DNA of 64,000 nt, taken from the NCBI GenBank assembly GCA_016758965.1, contig JAEPRB010000125.1, forward strand, positions 1-64,000, written 5' to 3'. Below, piece after piece: positions 1-13,604 of the stretch. Under the pieces are notes generated by a model. That model was not told the origin of the DNA. It did not search any database and saw only the letters and a program-made list of their open reading frames with translations. The position numbers were made by a program, and so were the translations under genes. Each line of letters begins with the position of its first letter. Position 1 is the first letter of the stretch. The stretch is from Circinella minor. Taxonomy: Eukaryota > Mucoromycota > Mucoromycetes > Mucorales > Lichtheimiaceae.

Positions 1-38
1 TTTTTTTTTTTTTTTTTTTTTTTTTTATTTTTTTTTAA

Positions 39-94
<56 letters not shown>

Positions 95-1441
95 AATATA
101 TAAGTCTGAATTTTCGATGGATTTCATAAGTATTAACTACAAGACATACTCTTTTCGATACACACATAGTCTTCAGTCTCACCATTTTCAATTACATAAT
201 TTACTACAACAGTAAAAGTCGGTCTTGGCTTGTAGCTGAAAAAAATTGGATAGTATGTTCTTGCGATGCCATATAAAAGCCATTATGAATACCTATGATA
301 TTTCAGTACGAATCTTATTTGATAAAACACTCACTATCTATGAAGAGGACTCATCAAAATAAAAATATTTTACTTTCCTCGACTTTATTATTATGCTCTC
401 AGCTTTAACGCCATACCAATTTAGCAATCTTTAGGTTTGTGAGAAGAACTTCTTGGAGTGCAGGCAATGTTTTTAATTAAAACATCATGCATCTACTATT
501 ATACTATTTATTAATAGTATATATATATACATGTTTTCATCATGTATTTTACTTAACTCGAGACATCTTTTAAAATATTGTATTACAATAGAAAATATCG
601 AACTATTGCTAATTAAAAGTTTTATTTATTTATTTATTTTGATTTTTCAGAAAGCATAGGATAAAATATTATGTTTCTTCATGTGATGTAAAAAGACTGT
701 ACTTGTAAATATTTTCCAAAAAAAAAATTATAATTAGATGATGCTATTGGTACTGATGGTTGCATTTGCTAGTAACTCTATTAAAAATAGATAAACAGAT
801 TTTACTTAATATGTGTAGTTTTTTTTAAAAAAAAAATAACTACAACTACAACTACAACTACAACAGCAATATGCCTACACTACAGTATTGGCGGTGAACG
901 CTTAATCAAGTAAAAACTTTTACTTATAGTTAATTTTCTATAAACCATCAAGGGTTATGTTACAGAAGGAAAATGGCTAATAAAAAAAGTATAAATAATG
1001 TTTCGCTTGATACTACTTTAATTCAATGGTAAAAGTAATTGGTATTCGTTCTTACCACTTTTTTTTTAACACACCAATTAAATTATTAGTTCCTGGCTAA
1101 TATTTATATTTATCTTCTAATGAATAAAAGTATACTGATTTAGGTCATACAATAATATTCAAATTTGGAAACAAAACAAATAAAACGATTATTGTTTATT
1201 ATTTTATAGTAATAAATGTAACTTTGTGTACAATTTTAGGTTTATCAATAAGTTGTGTAAGTTGTGTATAAAGTTTATTTCTTGTTGATATATAATAAAA
1301 GAGTAAAAATTATTCATAATAAAAGCGTAAAAGAAAAAGAATATATATAAAGTGACTATTTAACATATTTTACATAAATATAGTATGAGAATGTATTGAA
1401 AAAGAAAAAAAAAATATATAATAATAATAATTTATTCCATA
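1..1441. other. Left-edge intergenic region with poly-T run
   Basis: No coding region was recognised. The window opens with an almost pure T run of about 93 bases, which may be a genuine low-complexity tract or a contig-end artefact. The rest is AT-rich sequence downstream of the LIM-domain gene. A short AAC/TAC-type tandem repeat lies at about 838-862. Confidence 0.6.
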
Positions 1442-3706
1442 TTATGAACTGACCTACGTCTTTTATCCTATCGATGAATAATAATAATAAAATAAGTAAA
1501 TGATTATAAAATATATAAATACCTTTTATCAAATGCTTAATTAGTATACTTACAGTACAAGCACGACAATAGACTAACCATTCGTCACGTTCATTTTTAT
1601 ATAATTTCGCATCAGAATCCATACGTTTTGCACAACTAGCACATGCAAGACATGACTTATGCCATTGTGTAGCAAGTGGTCCTAGTGTATTATCAAAAAT
1701 GGAAACACTTTGTTTACACCGTGGACACATTTTTGATCCACCCAATTTAGGAAGTGCTTTAGTGCGATTCCGAAAAAGATCTGATGGTGTAGTATCTCCA
1801 ATATCTGAAGATGATGTCAAGGCTATGGCACCACTGCTAACACAGCGACGTCGGCGAGGGGTCGACACTGGTGGTGACTTACTAATGTTTCTGTTAGCCT
1901 TCTCATTTTCCTCTTTAATGGTATTGTTATTGTTGATATCATGATCCATCTTCAAAGTACAAACATTGCAATATGTTTTTCCTTTAGTTTCTACTCTTTG
2001 TGATTCAGACGCTTGTATCAATTTTTGACAATCAAAACACACAAAGGCACACTAGCAAAAAAAAAAAAAAAGTAATGAATACTGAATGCTATTTTTGATC
2101 GATAATAAAAATAAAAATAAAAGTATTTTTCTTTTTATACCTTCAAATGATAGCTATTGGCTTTATATTCAAATCCATCACCATTTGGTCCAAGTAAAGT
2201 AATTTTAGTGGAACATGTTGTACATCTATTCTTATCACTCGCTGGGCTTTTTGTTTCTTCGAGAGACTCCTTATTATCATTGTTTTGATTCAGTAGTAAT
2301 TTTCTACACTAAAATTATTCAATTAAAATTATTACAAAAATATTATATATACATTGATGCAAATATATAAAAAAAAAAACACCAGAAAAAAAATTCTCTT
2401 ACAGTTGCATGATAGACATCTTGTCCATGTCGTACAAAATAATCTTGCTCCCCAAAATGTTCTTTGCAAATCGGGCATCGTAAACATTCATGATGATACC
2501 ACGCAAAATCATCTTGACTTCCCGCAGCAGGTGGAACACCAATTCGACGGGATGAGCTACTTTTACCATTCGTTTTTCTCAATGGCTGATTGCACTCACA
2601 ACATATACGCTTTTTCTTTACTTGTTGATGTTCTTTCTTCTTGTTAGATGATGAGGATGGCTCATTGTTGATAGTATAAGGAGGTTTTTTTTGTTGATCC
2701 TTTGTCACTTTTGATGTTGTTCTTACAGGTGATCGACCTTCTATATTTGCCTTTGCTGTCAAGTGAGTAGGAGAAATGGGTGTAGCAGGCGAGCTCACAG
2801 TGCTAGAATTTGCTGAAGATATATCATGCTGAAAAAGTTGTGTACTAAGTTGTGGTCTGGATCTCGCTGTTGATGTAGAATAACTTCCTGGCATAATTCC
2901 TCTAAATGCCGGCTTTGTTATTTCATTTTCATTTCTGTTCAAGTTTCTTAGAAAAAAACTACTATTTCTCGTACTACCTTTAAGTAATCCCGATCGAGCT
3001 ATTTTAATATCACTTGCATTTTCTACAAGTGCAGTAGGTACAGGTGAAGATGGTGAGGTCGGTGAACTAGCTTTTATGGGGGATGATGATAATGATATAT
3101 CTTTGTTATTGTTGCTTTTAGATTCGAAAATATCGTGGGTTCGTATATTTCGAGGAAAAATGCTTTGACGTTTCGTTGTTTGTTTATTAGCCCATGATGG
3201 TGAAGACGGCAGATGATTAACAAACGATGAATCTTGTCTTTTGCTGAGAGGACGATTGGGAATTATAGGTGTGCTACAACTGACTTTGGGACAAGGCCCT
3301 GTTTTAATATCAGTAGGAAGCCGACTGCTGGATACATGTATAAAAAAGAAAAAAGAGAAAATAAAATTGGCAGTTATAAGTAATGACAATAGTAGCAGCC
3401 ATCATTCCACTTTTCAACTGAAATAAATAAATTCTCATTTATAGTTACCCGCTCTCTGCCAGTTTATTTTCCTTTGATATGTCATTATTATCATTGCTAC
3501 GTCCGATGGTATCAAGGGCTGTGGCAATTGAAGCTATCAAAATAGTTGAAAATTTTAGTTTCATATAATCCGAATCAATCGAAATATAAAAACCATTAGA
3601 TTAAGTTAAATTTGCGGGGCATATGTTATTTACCAACAGATCGTCCACGACACTTTCGACATCGATCTCCAGCTGATATTTCACCACAACGTAAACAATA
3701 TCCCAT
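1442..3706 (-). CDS. LIM-domain protein with three C-terminal LIM zinc fingers
   Basis: The spliced protein has 586 residues from six exons on the minus strand: 3634-3706, 3449-3533, 2403-3327, 2141-2308, 1554-2051 and 1442-1453. The last exon encodes only V-S-S and the stop. The protein opens with MGYCLRCGEISAGDRC, a small two-CxxC zinc-ribbon-like motif. A long Ser/Pro-rich disordered region follows. Three LIM domains then start at CCECNQPL, CTTCSTKI and MCPRCKQS, each with the CxxC...HxxCxxC...CxxC spacing. LIM domains bind proteins, and in fungi they scaffold actin, septation or Rho-signalling factors (paxillin-like Pxl1, Lrg1). No RhoGAP or kinase domain is present, so a paxillin-like adaptor is the best guess. 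The LIM call is firm; the specific role is inferred. Confidence 0.8.
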
Positions 3707-4045
3707 TATTATTATTACTTGTATAAAAAGAATCAAGAAAAATGGGGAAAAAAAAAGTTGAAAGAAGGAAAAAAAAAGAAGAAAATATTATTTGTTGAAG
3801 ACAAGATTAAAAAAAAAAAAAAGAAAAGCCATTTTTAGCTATCAGGTACAACAACAGCCCAAAATTGGGAATGGATGCAAGAAAGATTTTTTTCTGGGGG
3901 GAGGGAAAGAAGGAGGAAATAAGACGGTGAGAGTTAAAATAGATGCGTCTAAAAAGTATAATTAATAGGGACACCATATGCAGAAAATTAAGTATACAAT
4001 GATATAAAAATATATATGTTTTTGTTGTTGCTGTTGCTATGTTGT
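3707..4045. other. Short intergenic gap between two minus-strand genes
   Basis: Purine-rich sequence with AAAGAAGAAA-type runs. It holds the presumed upstream region of the LIM gene and the 3' flank of the ankyrin gene. I see no RNA gene or repeat of note. Confidence 0.5.
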
Positions 4046-4697
4046 TTATGAAGTCTTTTCAAATCCCTTCTCAATAAATTGATCTTCTTCATCAACAGGT
4101 CCTTCAGGTTCTTCATCAATCATGGTCAATAAGAAAAATTCAGCAACCTTTTCATGACTACGTTGTTGTGCCTCATAAATAGGGGTTTTGCCAGCTTCGT
4201 TTTTAATCTATAAGAAGAAATTCATTTTAATCTCATGACGTTTATTATTATTGTTATTTTTTTTTCTTTACCTTGCAGTCAGCACCGTTTTTGACCAGAA
4301 TTTCAACAGGAGCCAAATGACCATTCAAAGCTGCCCAATGAAGAGGTGTATTACCTTGTTCATTCTTGATATTGACCATATCTTTAATTTCTTCTGGCTT
4401 CCATTCTTTAAGTTGTTCAACGATCCACTCGACTATTTCTATAATTTGTAGTATCAAAAAAAATGTAAATGGAGATTAATGATCAGATCTCTTTGGATCG
4501 GCGTCAAAAAAAAATAAATCAATAATAGATCAAATACCAGTGTGGCCGTTGGCACTGGCCATATGAAGTGCAGTGTTTCCGACATCATTCTTTGTAATGT
4601 AATATTCAGCAGCAGGCTTAGAAGACTTAATATCGTCTAATTCACCATAACGAGCACAGTAGATAATGTCTTCGAGGAGTTCTTGATTGTCAGCCAT
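4046..4697 (-). CDS. Small ankyrin-repeat protein, Yar1-like
   Basis: The spliced protein has 162 residues from three exons: 4538-4697, 4272-4438 and 4046-4207. It starts [20 protein letters not shown] and contains about three ankyrin repeats, with the consensus phrases [28 protein letters not shown] and [15 protein letters not shown]. The C-terminal tail is acidic. Length, repeat number and the N-terminal '[10 protein letters not shown]' pattern resemble budding yeast Yar1 (200 residues), a dedicated chaperone of ribosomal protein Rps3 in 40S assembly. Ankyrin proteins are easily confused, so the Yar1 assignment is a moderate inference, while the ankyrin fold is clear. The introns (99 and 64 bp) use standard GT-AG borders and keep frame throughout. 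Confidence 0.75.
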
Positions 4698-6290
4698 TGT
4701 CCAAATGAATAAATAAAATAAAAAATAAAAAGGTTATAGAAAAGAGTTTTTTTTCCTTTCTTTTCTGGTACTTGTTTCGGGGCTGAAATAGAATAGCATA
4801 ATAATTTGCACGACAACAAAAAAAAATCGAGTGGCGTTGCGTACAGAATATTACCATAGCAACACCAATGGAAGAAACAATGTTACTATCAAGTGCATCT
4901 TCTATAATTACTGTTGTCACCAATCAAATTTTATTATTATCGAAGACTTTCTAATCAATTGTGAGTAATAATTACTGTTATTAACAAAGGAATATATAGT
5001 AAAATTATCATATAGCAGAAGTATAACAACAACAGTGTCTCTCCGATTTTATCAGTACATGATGATATGGAGTAATAGACAACCAGGTACATTTTATGTT
5101 CTAACTAGCTTTAAAATAACGAGGCTCACACATAAAAAATACGTTGATGAGTAACGACAGATCTGAGGTGATTTTTAATTCCTGATTTTAGATATTTGTC
5201 AGTTGGTGCTGTTAGTATTATATTATATTATATTATATTTTCACTCTTATAGAAATGTTTTTAAAATATCTACATTTAGAATACTCAATCAATGGTTATC
5301 AACATAAGTCATATGTGCGATAACAACGAGCTATTAATATTTTTACTTTATTTTATTTATAAACATTGAATTCCATGGAACTGACGTCTTTTATTTGGGG
5401 GGAGAACGTAAAAAAATAAAGTTAGTACTGGAATAAGTATAAAAGTAGTTTACATTTGTGTATATAGTTGCTTTCTTGTGGTACTATAATATTATGAACT
5501 AAAATCAACTTAAAAATAACAGGGACAATTAAACCAATAGTCAAAAAACTTTGATAAAAAGAGGAAAAACTTATGAGCTGATGAGCAGGTAGAATAAATA
5601 ATAAATAAGCTATAAAACAATCATTATTGCGACAAAAGCGTATAACATAATTTACAGTATAATCCAACTTTGATATGAAAGACATTTTTTTTATCACTAT
5701 GCAGACAGACTAAAGGTAACAATTGCGTGTGCAGATTTATTGAAGTGTATGTTTTCTGCTGCATAATGGCTTATTGAAATCATTTCACTTTGCTATTCAT
5801 CTTATCGAGAAACCCTTTTCTTGAATACAGAATCACACTTTCTTGTGATTTGCTCTAGTTTACAGACTTTTGAATTTTTTTTTCATTATAATCTTATACA
5901 ATATCAACAAAGTTTAGGAAAAAGACAGAGAATTATTAGATGAGTAGTTCTTAATAGCCATAAATGCTGTTGTTGTGTTCTCACGTCTCTAATGATGATG
6001 TGAAAGCCTCAGTGTTTTATTGTCTCTTATACCCGTGTTAATGAATTGTTGATCTTTAAAAATAAATGAGATACCATCAAGAACCAAAAAAATTCTTTGA
6101 AGCTGTTGTTGTATTACCAAACGACGGTAGTCTTATTATTATGATGATAGATGTTTATTAAATAATATAAAAAAATAAAAAAAACCCCAGCAGCACTTAT
6201 TATTATTACTACAAAAAAAAAAAAAAAAATTATAATAAAAAATAAAAAGCTATTACAATCTGATGTTTTCAGATTGTAAATTTTATGAAA
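4698..6290. other. Intergenic region, no gene recognised
   Basis: AT-rich sequence with TTATTA and TATATA runs. The open frames here are short, low-complexity and lack supporting motifs. A T-rich stretch near 6239-6250 on the minus strand sits just beyond the tRNA 3' end and could serve as its Pol III terminator. Confidence 0.5.
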
Positions 6291-6361
6291 TGCCGTGACC
6301 TGGAATCGAACCAGGGTCAGTGCGGCCACAACGCAATGTACTGCCACTATACTATCACGGC
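6291..6361 (-). tRNA. tRNA-His (GTG)
   Basis: Read on the minus strand, the sequence folds as a cloverleaf. The 7-bp acceptor stem is GCCGTGA/TCACGGC with an A discriminator. The D arm contains GTATAGTGGCAGTAC, the anticodon loop is TTGTGGC (anticodon GTG), and the T arm is CCTGG-TTCGATT-CCAGG. A box and B box (GGTTCGATTCC) are both intact. The outermost anticodon-stem pair looks mismatched (T opposite C). No intron is seen. The -1 G specific to His tRNAs is normally added after transcription. Confidence 0.93.
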
Positions 6362-7095
6362 TCCAGATGTTAAACTACTGTTTTAATCTCATGATCTAGC
6401 TAAAGATTAGATGCCTTAATAAAAATATAAACTTTAATTATAAAGGATTAGATATAGTAGTAAAAGATTAGAATATGGATATATTATATAATAGAGTTTG
6501 TCTTTAATACTATATATATATATAGTAGTTACTGTTAAGTATCTTTATTATTATTTTACTATTATTTTATATAACTATAATTTAAATAATAAAAAAAATA
6601 TAAATATATAGAAATACTATATAAAATATTTTATAATTATTATAGGCAACCGTTTGTATTGAAAGTTGATCTATTACACCATTATATAAAATAAATAAGA
6701 TTGATAGCTTGTTTTTTATTGATACTCATTATTACTTGATATAACTAACTAAAATTATCTTTTAAAAAGATTATTTAATAAAAAATAAGGTTATTAAATT
6801 ATAATAATATAAAATAAATACTGATATAAATATAGCTATTGTATAGTAATAAAATAAATAGTATCCAAGTAAGAAAAGATTTATTCTTATCTATTCGATT
6901 ATTATTATAGTTATGAAGAAGTACAATATAATAATAGCATTGGTTGTTTTTCACTGTTATTGTTGTACGAAATGTGTTGTCCTATTTTAATGCGTCAATT
7001 TGCTTCTGGTTTTTCCGCTAATAAGTTTCCTTTTCTTTTATTTCTTTTCTCTTCTTTTTTTTCTATAAAAAGCGCGTAGACTTTTGTTCCATCTG
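6362..7095. other. Intergenic region, upstream of glucosidase II beta gene
   Basis: Extremely AT-rich, with TATATATATA at about 6514-6524 and many AAATAA motifs. Pyrimidine-rich sequence (CTTTTCTTTTATTTCTTTTCTC) lies just before the start codon at 7096, as is common in fungal promoters. No other feature is seen. Confidence 0.4.
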
Positions 7096-9553
7096 ATGGC
7101 TCCATTAAGATACACTTTACCTTGTATCCTAGCTGCAGTGGCACTAGTTCAAGCTTCAACCTTACGAGGTGTTGCACCTGAACGTAATGAAACAATTGCA
7201 AAAAAAAAACCAATAATTATAACACCGTAATTATATACTTTAGACAGACCGTAGAAACGATAAAACCATTGACATAAATTACACTTGGTATTTTCTTTTT
7301 TCTTCATAGAACAACCACTTTATACACCACATTCAGACGGTCAATGGGAATGTCTCGACAATTCAAAAAAGATTTCTTTTACAGCAATTAATGACGACTA
7401 TTGCGATTGTCCTGATGGCTCTGATGAACCAGGTATATTACAAAGAGAAAAGAAAGAGGGAGGGAAAAAAGTTTATTGCTTGGCGTGTTGCATATAAAAA
7501 GAAGTTATACTTAATAAATCTAACTTTTTCTTGGTTGGAAATAAAAGGTACTTCGGCTTGTCCAAATGGTATATTCTATTGTCAAAATGAGGGTCATATC
7601 GCTGCTTATATCAAATCATATGCTGTCAACGATGGTGTATGTGGTACGTATTTTATATTTCTTTTTTTCTGCAGTTGATCAACTATAATATACAAAACCA
7701 AAGAGTATTTAGGAAAGGTTCCTGTTAAATAATTATAATATATATATATATAGACGAAGCATGTTGCGATGGATCAGATGAAACTAGTGGTTTGATTACT
7801 TGCCCAAATCGATGCAAACAAGTTGCTGCAGAATATGCACGTGAACAAGCAGCATTACATAAGATTCATAGTGCAGGTATTCTTGCCAAACGTAAACTTA
7901 TTCAACAAGGACAAGAAACTGTCACACAATGGCAAGAAGAAAAATCAAAATTAGAGGACGAGTTAGTTATTAAACGTGCTGAATTAGACCGTCATCAACG
8001 TAAGTTAATTATATATTTAATACATTTTATATATATAAAATTTCATTGAGAATTTCATATCAATAATAATAATAATATAAATTCAACCATAAATAAATAT
8101 GTCTTATAATATAGGTGAAATCGATGGATTAGAAGATGACGCAAAAAGACATTTGAGCAAAAAACCATCTTCTAAAAAATCAAAGTGTCCCCCATGCGAT
8201 ATTGCCACACTTCGTGATCATATTCAAACACTTGAAGATGAAGTCGAAACCTTGGTGACTATTTTAAAGGATATGAAACGTGATCATAACCATAACTTCC
8301 ACGATATGGCTGTTAAAGCTGCCATCGCTGGTTACGATGATTTTATTGATGGTTACGATGAATTAAAGGCAGATATTAACAACGATTTGAATAATTATAA
8401 TGCTTATGATCAAAGTGCTTTTGAAATACATGATAATGAAAGTGAAGAAGAAAATGTAGAAGTAGACCAAGATACACCCGAGCAAGCTGGTAAGTTATCT
8501 GTTTATATGAAATAATAGTAACAAATTGTGATGGTAATTTTTTCATTTGATAAATTATTATTTTTATATTTTATGCTAAAATGATTCCTTGCTAAAAAAA
8601 AAAAAAGGTAAAGTATCTTTTGTGCAAATATTATTAAAAAAAATTGCCAATGTAATCCCACCTGATTGGAGAGGCCTAATTCCATTAGAAAAAAACGAAA
8701 ATAACGTCGGTCTTAAAAGCGAAGGTTCAGGTGGGAATTCTTTGGATATGAACTTATTTTTTCTGTTTTGATATAGTAAAAATGATAATGAAAAAAAGAA
8801 AGATCAACTGATATATAATTTTATATATCTTAGCTCTGGAAGCGGCCAAAAACATTCATGGTAAAATTAAAGATACCATTCAAGAAGCTGAAAGAAAACT
8901 CAATACAATTAATGATGATCTTGCCAAGGATTATGGGAAACAGCATGAATGGCTTAAGCTTAAGGATATTTGTACTGAAAAAAATGAAGGCGAGTAAGTA
9001 TTATTCTTATTAACCGGTATTTATTTTATTTTATTTTATTGTTATAAATGTTGACCATCTGACTGTTTTTTTCTCTCTTTTCCCTCTCCCTTATTCGTAA
9101 CATAGATACACGTATTCAGTTTGTATCTTTGGTGATGCTTATCAAAAATCCAATAAAGATGGCGCACGCGTGAAATTAGGGTAAGTCGAAAAAAAAAATT
9201 CAGTGGGTCTTTTTTGTCACACTATAGCACAACATTGATCCATTATGAATGTTTTTTTTTTTTTGTATATTAGTCGTTTTGAAAAGTTTTTGGATGATGA
9301 CCATATGAAACAAATTTATTCACGAGGTACCAAGTGTTGGAATGGTCCTGAACGTAGTGTTCGTGCTACTTTTGAATGTGGTGGTGAAACAGAGATTCTT
9401 GAAGTAACCGAGCCAGAAAAATGTGAATATCAATACAGAATGAAGACTCCTGCTGTATGTCCTATTCCTGAAGAAGTGAACAAAGAACAACCCATTGCAA
9501 CACATGTAAAAGAACATAGTAAACCAAAGAATGTTGTTCACGAAGAATTGTAA
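7096..9553 (+). CDS. Glucosidase II regulatory beta subunit (PRKCSH/Gtb1-type), ER
   Basis: The spliced protein has 521 residues from nine exons: 7096-7183, 7310-7432, 7548-7643, 7754-7999, 8115-8489, 8608-8730, 8834-8993, 9106-9180 and 9274-9553. The donor of exon 6 is ambiguous (8730 or about 8724); both choices keep frame. Residues 1-20 form a signal peptide ending ...LVQA. Next come two LDL-receptor-class-A-like cysteine modules with the signatures [13 protein letters not shown] and [14 protein letters not shown] charged coiled-coil and acidic region follows, then a C-terminal mannose-6-phosphate-receptor-homology domain (about residues 390-510, from [14 protein letters not shown] to [11 protein letters not shown]). 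The subunit holds the catalytic alpha subunit in the ER and recognises mannose during trimming of Glc2Man9 glycans. The C-terminus is HEEL, an HDEL-like ER-retrieval variant. Confidence 0.93.
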
Positions 9554-10668
9554 AATCAAATATTAATAAATAATGAGAATAAACGGCACAAAGAGTATTA
9601 TTATAAACAAACACATTTGTTATTCTCAAATGTAAAGAAAGCCTTGAACGAAAAGCTGATAATTGTTATCAGTATATAAAATAAAATAAAAATGGTTACG
9701 GTGGAATTTTTTTTTTGGTGTAGTCATTTCTGATAATTTGCTCTCATTTTTAAGTTTAATATCAGAAATGTCATTTTCATGCAAGTACGCAGACCACATC
9801 ATAAACCTTTTTTATTGTTCAATATTGTCAATGTCGTGATGTTTACAATTACCTACAATTGAAAAAGGACTATATGACCCACTAATAACGCATGATTGTA
9901 CTCTGTCTTTTAAAAAAATATTATATTTTGAAGTTGATTTAGACATATAACAATGATTTTTTTCTCGTATCATCCTTTAAGTAAGAAAAAAGGATTAAAA
10001 TATAGAAAACATTTAAAAATACAACACCCTAGATGAGGTATATTCGTATGAATTAAGTGTTGGAAGTATCATTCAAACATATCTTAAATTTACACATAGC
10101 AACAATATAATAAAAAGCTTTATAGGTCCAATTTCATATATATATATACATATACATAATTTGAAACAGATGCAGCATATCTAAAATAAGCATTTTTAAT
10201 TTAGGTGTCATTTCCAAAGATGATAAAGAGAATATACTGCGGATAAAAAGAAAACGAAGAAAGAAAAAACCGCAGCAACAATTCTAATCAAGTAATAAGC
10301 TTTTTTAAGTATAAATAATCCCCGAGAAAAAAAAACCCATCAAAATATTTTTCATTTCATATTTTTAACTTAATTATTATATACCTCTTACATATATATT
10401 TTTTCCAGTCCTCCCTTTTATATATTATATAAGCGTAAGTGCTGATATCTTTAAATTATGTTGTGTTATATCTTCATTTGTATATGTATATGGCTACATG
10501 TCTGGCTATAACTATTTTTTTTTCTTTTTTTGCGGAGGGAAAAAGTTTAATCTGACTGGTTGATCTCAACTTTAAAAAAAAAATATATGGATTTTTTTCC
10601 TCGTCTCTTTGTGCCTTGTTTACTTTTTACCCAAAGCTCAATTCTAATCCACTAAAAAAATAGTTAAC
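9554..10668. other. Intergenic region upstream of RING E3 ligase gene
   Basis: AT-rich. No frame has coding character. The last 150 bases before 10669 are pyrimidine-rich (TTTTTTTCCTCGTCTCTTTG), consistent with a fungal core promoter and 5' leader. No RNA gene is recognised. Confidence 0.4.
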
Positions 10669-13604
10669 ATGAATTCAGAGAATAAGGAAAACAACAGCAA
10701 TAACAATAACGACAATAGTCAAAAAGACGATAATAAACAAAAGAAGAATCGTTCTAATAATAATAAACAACAACATCGTCGCAAACCCCAGCAACAACAA
10801 CAACAACAAGACGAAGGTTCTACTGTTTCTAAAAAGAATAGCAGCAATTATAATAGACGTAAACCAAACAAGTTCAATGCTAAAAACAATAACAAGGAAG
10901 AATCGAAATCAGTGGAAAAGCCATTAAAAGAAGAGAAGAAACAAGGCGATGATAACGAAAATGAAGACACCGACGACGATTCAGACGCGTCTTCCGAAGC
11001 AAGTGGCGAACTTTGTTTTATCTGTACTGAGCCTATTGTCACTTACGCTGTAGGTAATTGTGATCATCGCACTTGTCATCTTTGTGCGCTTCGATTACGG
11101 GCATTGTATAAAACAAAGAATTGCGCTCTTTGTAAGGTATATATATATACTCTCTTTTACTGTTTCCAAGGATACAGGTCGAATCGAAGGAGTGTTGTTA
11201 AGCTATTGATGATATGAAGAGTGATTATATTAGTTCTCTTTCTCTCTATCTCTCTATCTCCATCTCTCTCTCATATATATATAATTCCTTTTTTCTTATA
11301 TAGTCTGAACAAGCAACAGTGATTCTTACGAAGGATGCAGAAAAACCCTTTTCAGATTATTCTGAAAAAGATGCACCATTTGTCGACAAAAAACTTGGAC
11401 TTCGATTTGAAGATAAACAAATTCAACAGGATACTAAATTAATATTACAATACAATTGTCCTGATCCTGACTGTGATATTGCTTGTGAAAATGGATTTGG
11501 TGAATTGAAGCGACATGTTAAAAAAGTTCATAATCGAGTTCTTTGTGACTTATGTACTCGACATAAAAAAATCTTTGCTCATGAACATACCCTGTATACG
11601 TATTCTCAATACCAAAAGCATTGTAAATCTGGGGACAAATCATTTAATCCAAATGATGATACTGGTTTCAAGGGTCATCCCGAGTGTGACTTTTGTCGTG
11701 TTAACTTTTACGGTGATGATGAATTATTTGAACATTGTCGTGATAAACATGAACAATGTCATATCTGTGTTCGTCAAGGTATTCGTCATGAATATTATGC
11801 AGATTATAATAGTATGGTAAGTCATAATTTAAAAGATCAAAAGTGCAAAAAAGAAATATAGGACTCAAGTGTATAATTGTTTCATTACTGACATTATTAT
11901 TATTTTTTAGGAAAAACATTTCAAAAAGGATCATTTCTTATGTGAATATCGAGAATGTTTGGATCGTAAATTTGTTGTATTTGATACAGATATTGACTTA
12001 AAAGCTCACGAGGTAAATAATTGGAAATACACGTTTAGTGGTTTATATAAATATATAACTAACAGATATAACTACAAAATACAATTCCAACTGGTCTTTT
12101 TGTTTTATTTAGGTAGAAGAACATGGTGCTTCTATCCATCGTCTTCCACGTTCTAAACAAGTTGAAGCACGTCGAGTCGATGTTGGGTTTGATTATGGTA
12201 GTTCAGGATCAAGGGGCCACGAACGAAGTGGAAGGAATAGAACACGTGGAAATGATGACTCACATCAACAACATCAACAACAATCTCAACCACAGCAAAC
12301 GACCGCCGCATCATCATTTTCATCTGTTCGTGGTACTCGTTTAACCGAATCCGATTTTCCTGGTATCAATGGTCAACCTGCACCTCAACAACAACAACAA
12401 CAACAACAATCCAACAGTACTTCGAATAGGCGCCAGCAAAAGTCGGCATTTAGAAAACCAGCCGGATTTGGTGCGTTATCCGATAACTGGCCAACTTTAG
12501 GCCAAAGTTCTTCTTCTAATGATGATACCAGTAGTTCTACTCTACAACCAAAATCATCTTCATCAGCGACAACAGCAGATGCTAATAAGCCAGCGCCTGC
12601 CCCAGAAATTGTATCACGTCATGCAGCATTTATAGAACGTGTTTTTGATATGCTTAAAAATCATGATAAATTAGGTCGATTTCGTGCTTTAACAACAGCT
12701 TATAGAAATTCTAATATTGATGTGGATACTTATGTCAATGAAATTGTCGATTTATGCGATGGGAATAATGAAAATTCAGGCAAGATTTTTAAAGGTGTTG
12801 AAGAATTGATGGATAATCAAGAAAAGAAATGGGAAATTGTTCGTGCTTGGCGTGATAAACAAACTTCGGTAAATTTTTTTTCAGCTTTAATTTTATAAAT
12901 TATATCATTTATTCAATAAAAAAAAAGGGAAAAGTAGAATAATAATAAATATAATGGAATGTAATTTTACTGTCATTAATTAGATGAAGAATTTTCCATC
13001 ATTGGAACCATCATCATCACCCGTATCTACTGGTCATGGTACATCATCTCGAGTATTGGTAATCAAGTCTCGTAATACCCGAGCTGGTGGTACTCGATCC
13101 ACGGGTAAATCCAAGACAGGTGTTTGGGACCGTGTTGCATCAGCCGCAAGTGGCGCATCCAGTGGCGTATCGCCCCGATCTTCTCCACACTCATCAAGGC
13201 CAAGTTCTCCTGCGCCCATATCATTCCCCACGCCCAATGTCAATGGTCCACGTACTGCATGGGCAGGTAGTGGGCGTACCACTACTTCTACTCACGAAAA
13301 GAAAAATGATTTTCCAAGTTTGGGAAAAGCAAAATCGTCCGGTTCTAGTGGTGCTACTGGTAGTAGCAGTAGCAATAAGGGTCCTCAACAACATTTCCCA
13401 TCTCTACCAACTGTTCCTAAACGACAAAATCATCTTATAAGTTTACGTCGCAATGGATCTAATTCTCAATTAAATAATGCATGGGGTGGTGAACGACCTA
13501 CAGAACATGAACAACCACCTGCTGGAGATGTATCAGCTGATCAACCAGGAAAGAAAAAGAAAGGAAAAAAGAACAAACAGGTTCTGTTTAGAGTTGGATT
13601 ATAA
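10669..13604 (+). CDS. RING-type E3 ubiquitin ligase, Hel2/ZNF598 family
   Basis: The spliced protein has 819 residues from five exons: 10669-11136, 11304-11816, 11911-12012, 12113-12868 and 12984-13604. An Asn/Gln/Lys-rich N-terminus precedes a RING finger at about residues 116-155 (CFICTEPIVTYAVGNCDHRTC ... CALCK). A row of C2H2-like zinc fingers follows (CPDPDCDIAC...H, CDFCRVNFYGDDELFEHC, CHICVRQGIRHEYYADY, CEYRECLDRKF...H). The C-terminal half is Gln/Ser/Pro-rich and carries SDFPGI, NWPTLG and FPSL motifs, ending in a lysine-rich GKKKKGKKNKQVLFRV block. Hel2/ZNF598 senses collided ribosomes and ubiquitinates small-subunit proteins to start ribosome-associated quality control. Domain order and the FPSL-like repeats match this family. 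The assignment is strong. Confidence 0.92.

Noticed and set aside
1..93. Poly-T run considered as a telomere or poly-A tail of a retroelement
   Set aside because: No telomeric unit is seen, and no retroelement body lies next to it; it may simply be a contig edge.
4637..5697. Several minus-strand ORFs of 60-91 residues
   Set aside because: Low-complexity Phe/Ile/Tyr-rich frames in AT-rich sequence; one simply overlaps the start of the ankyrin gene in another frame.
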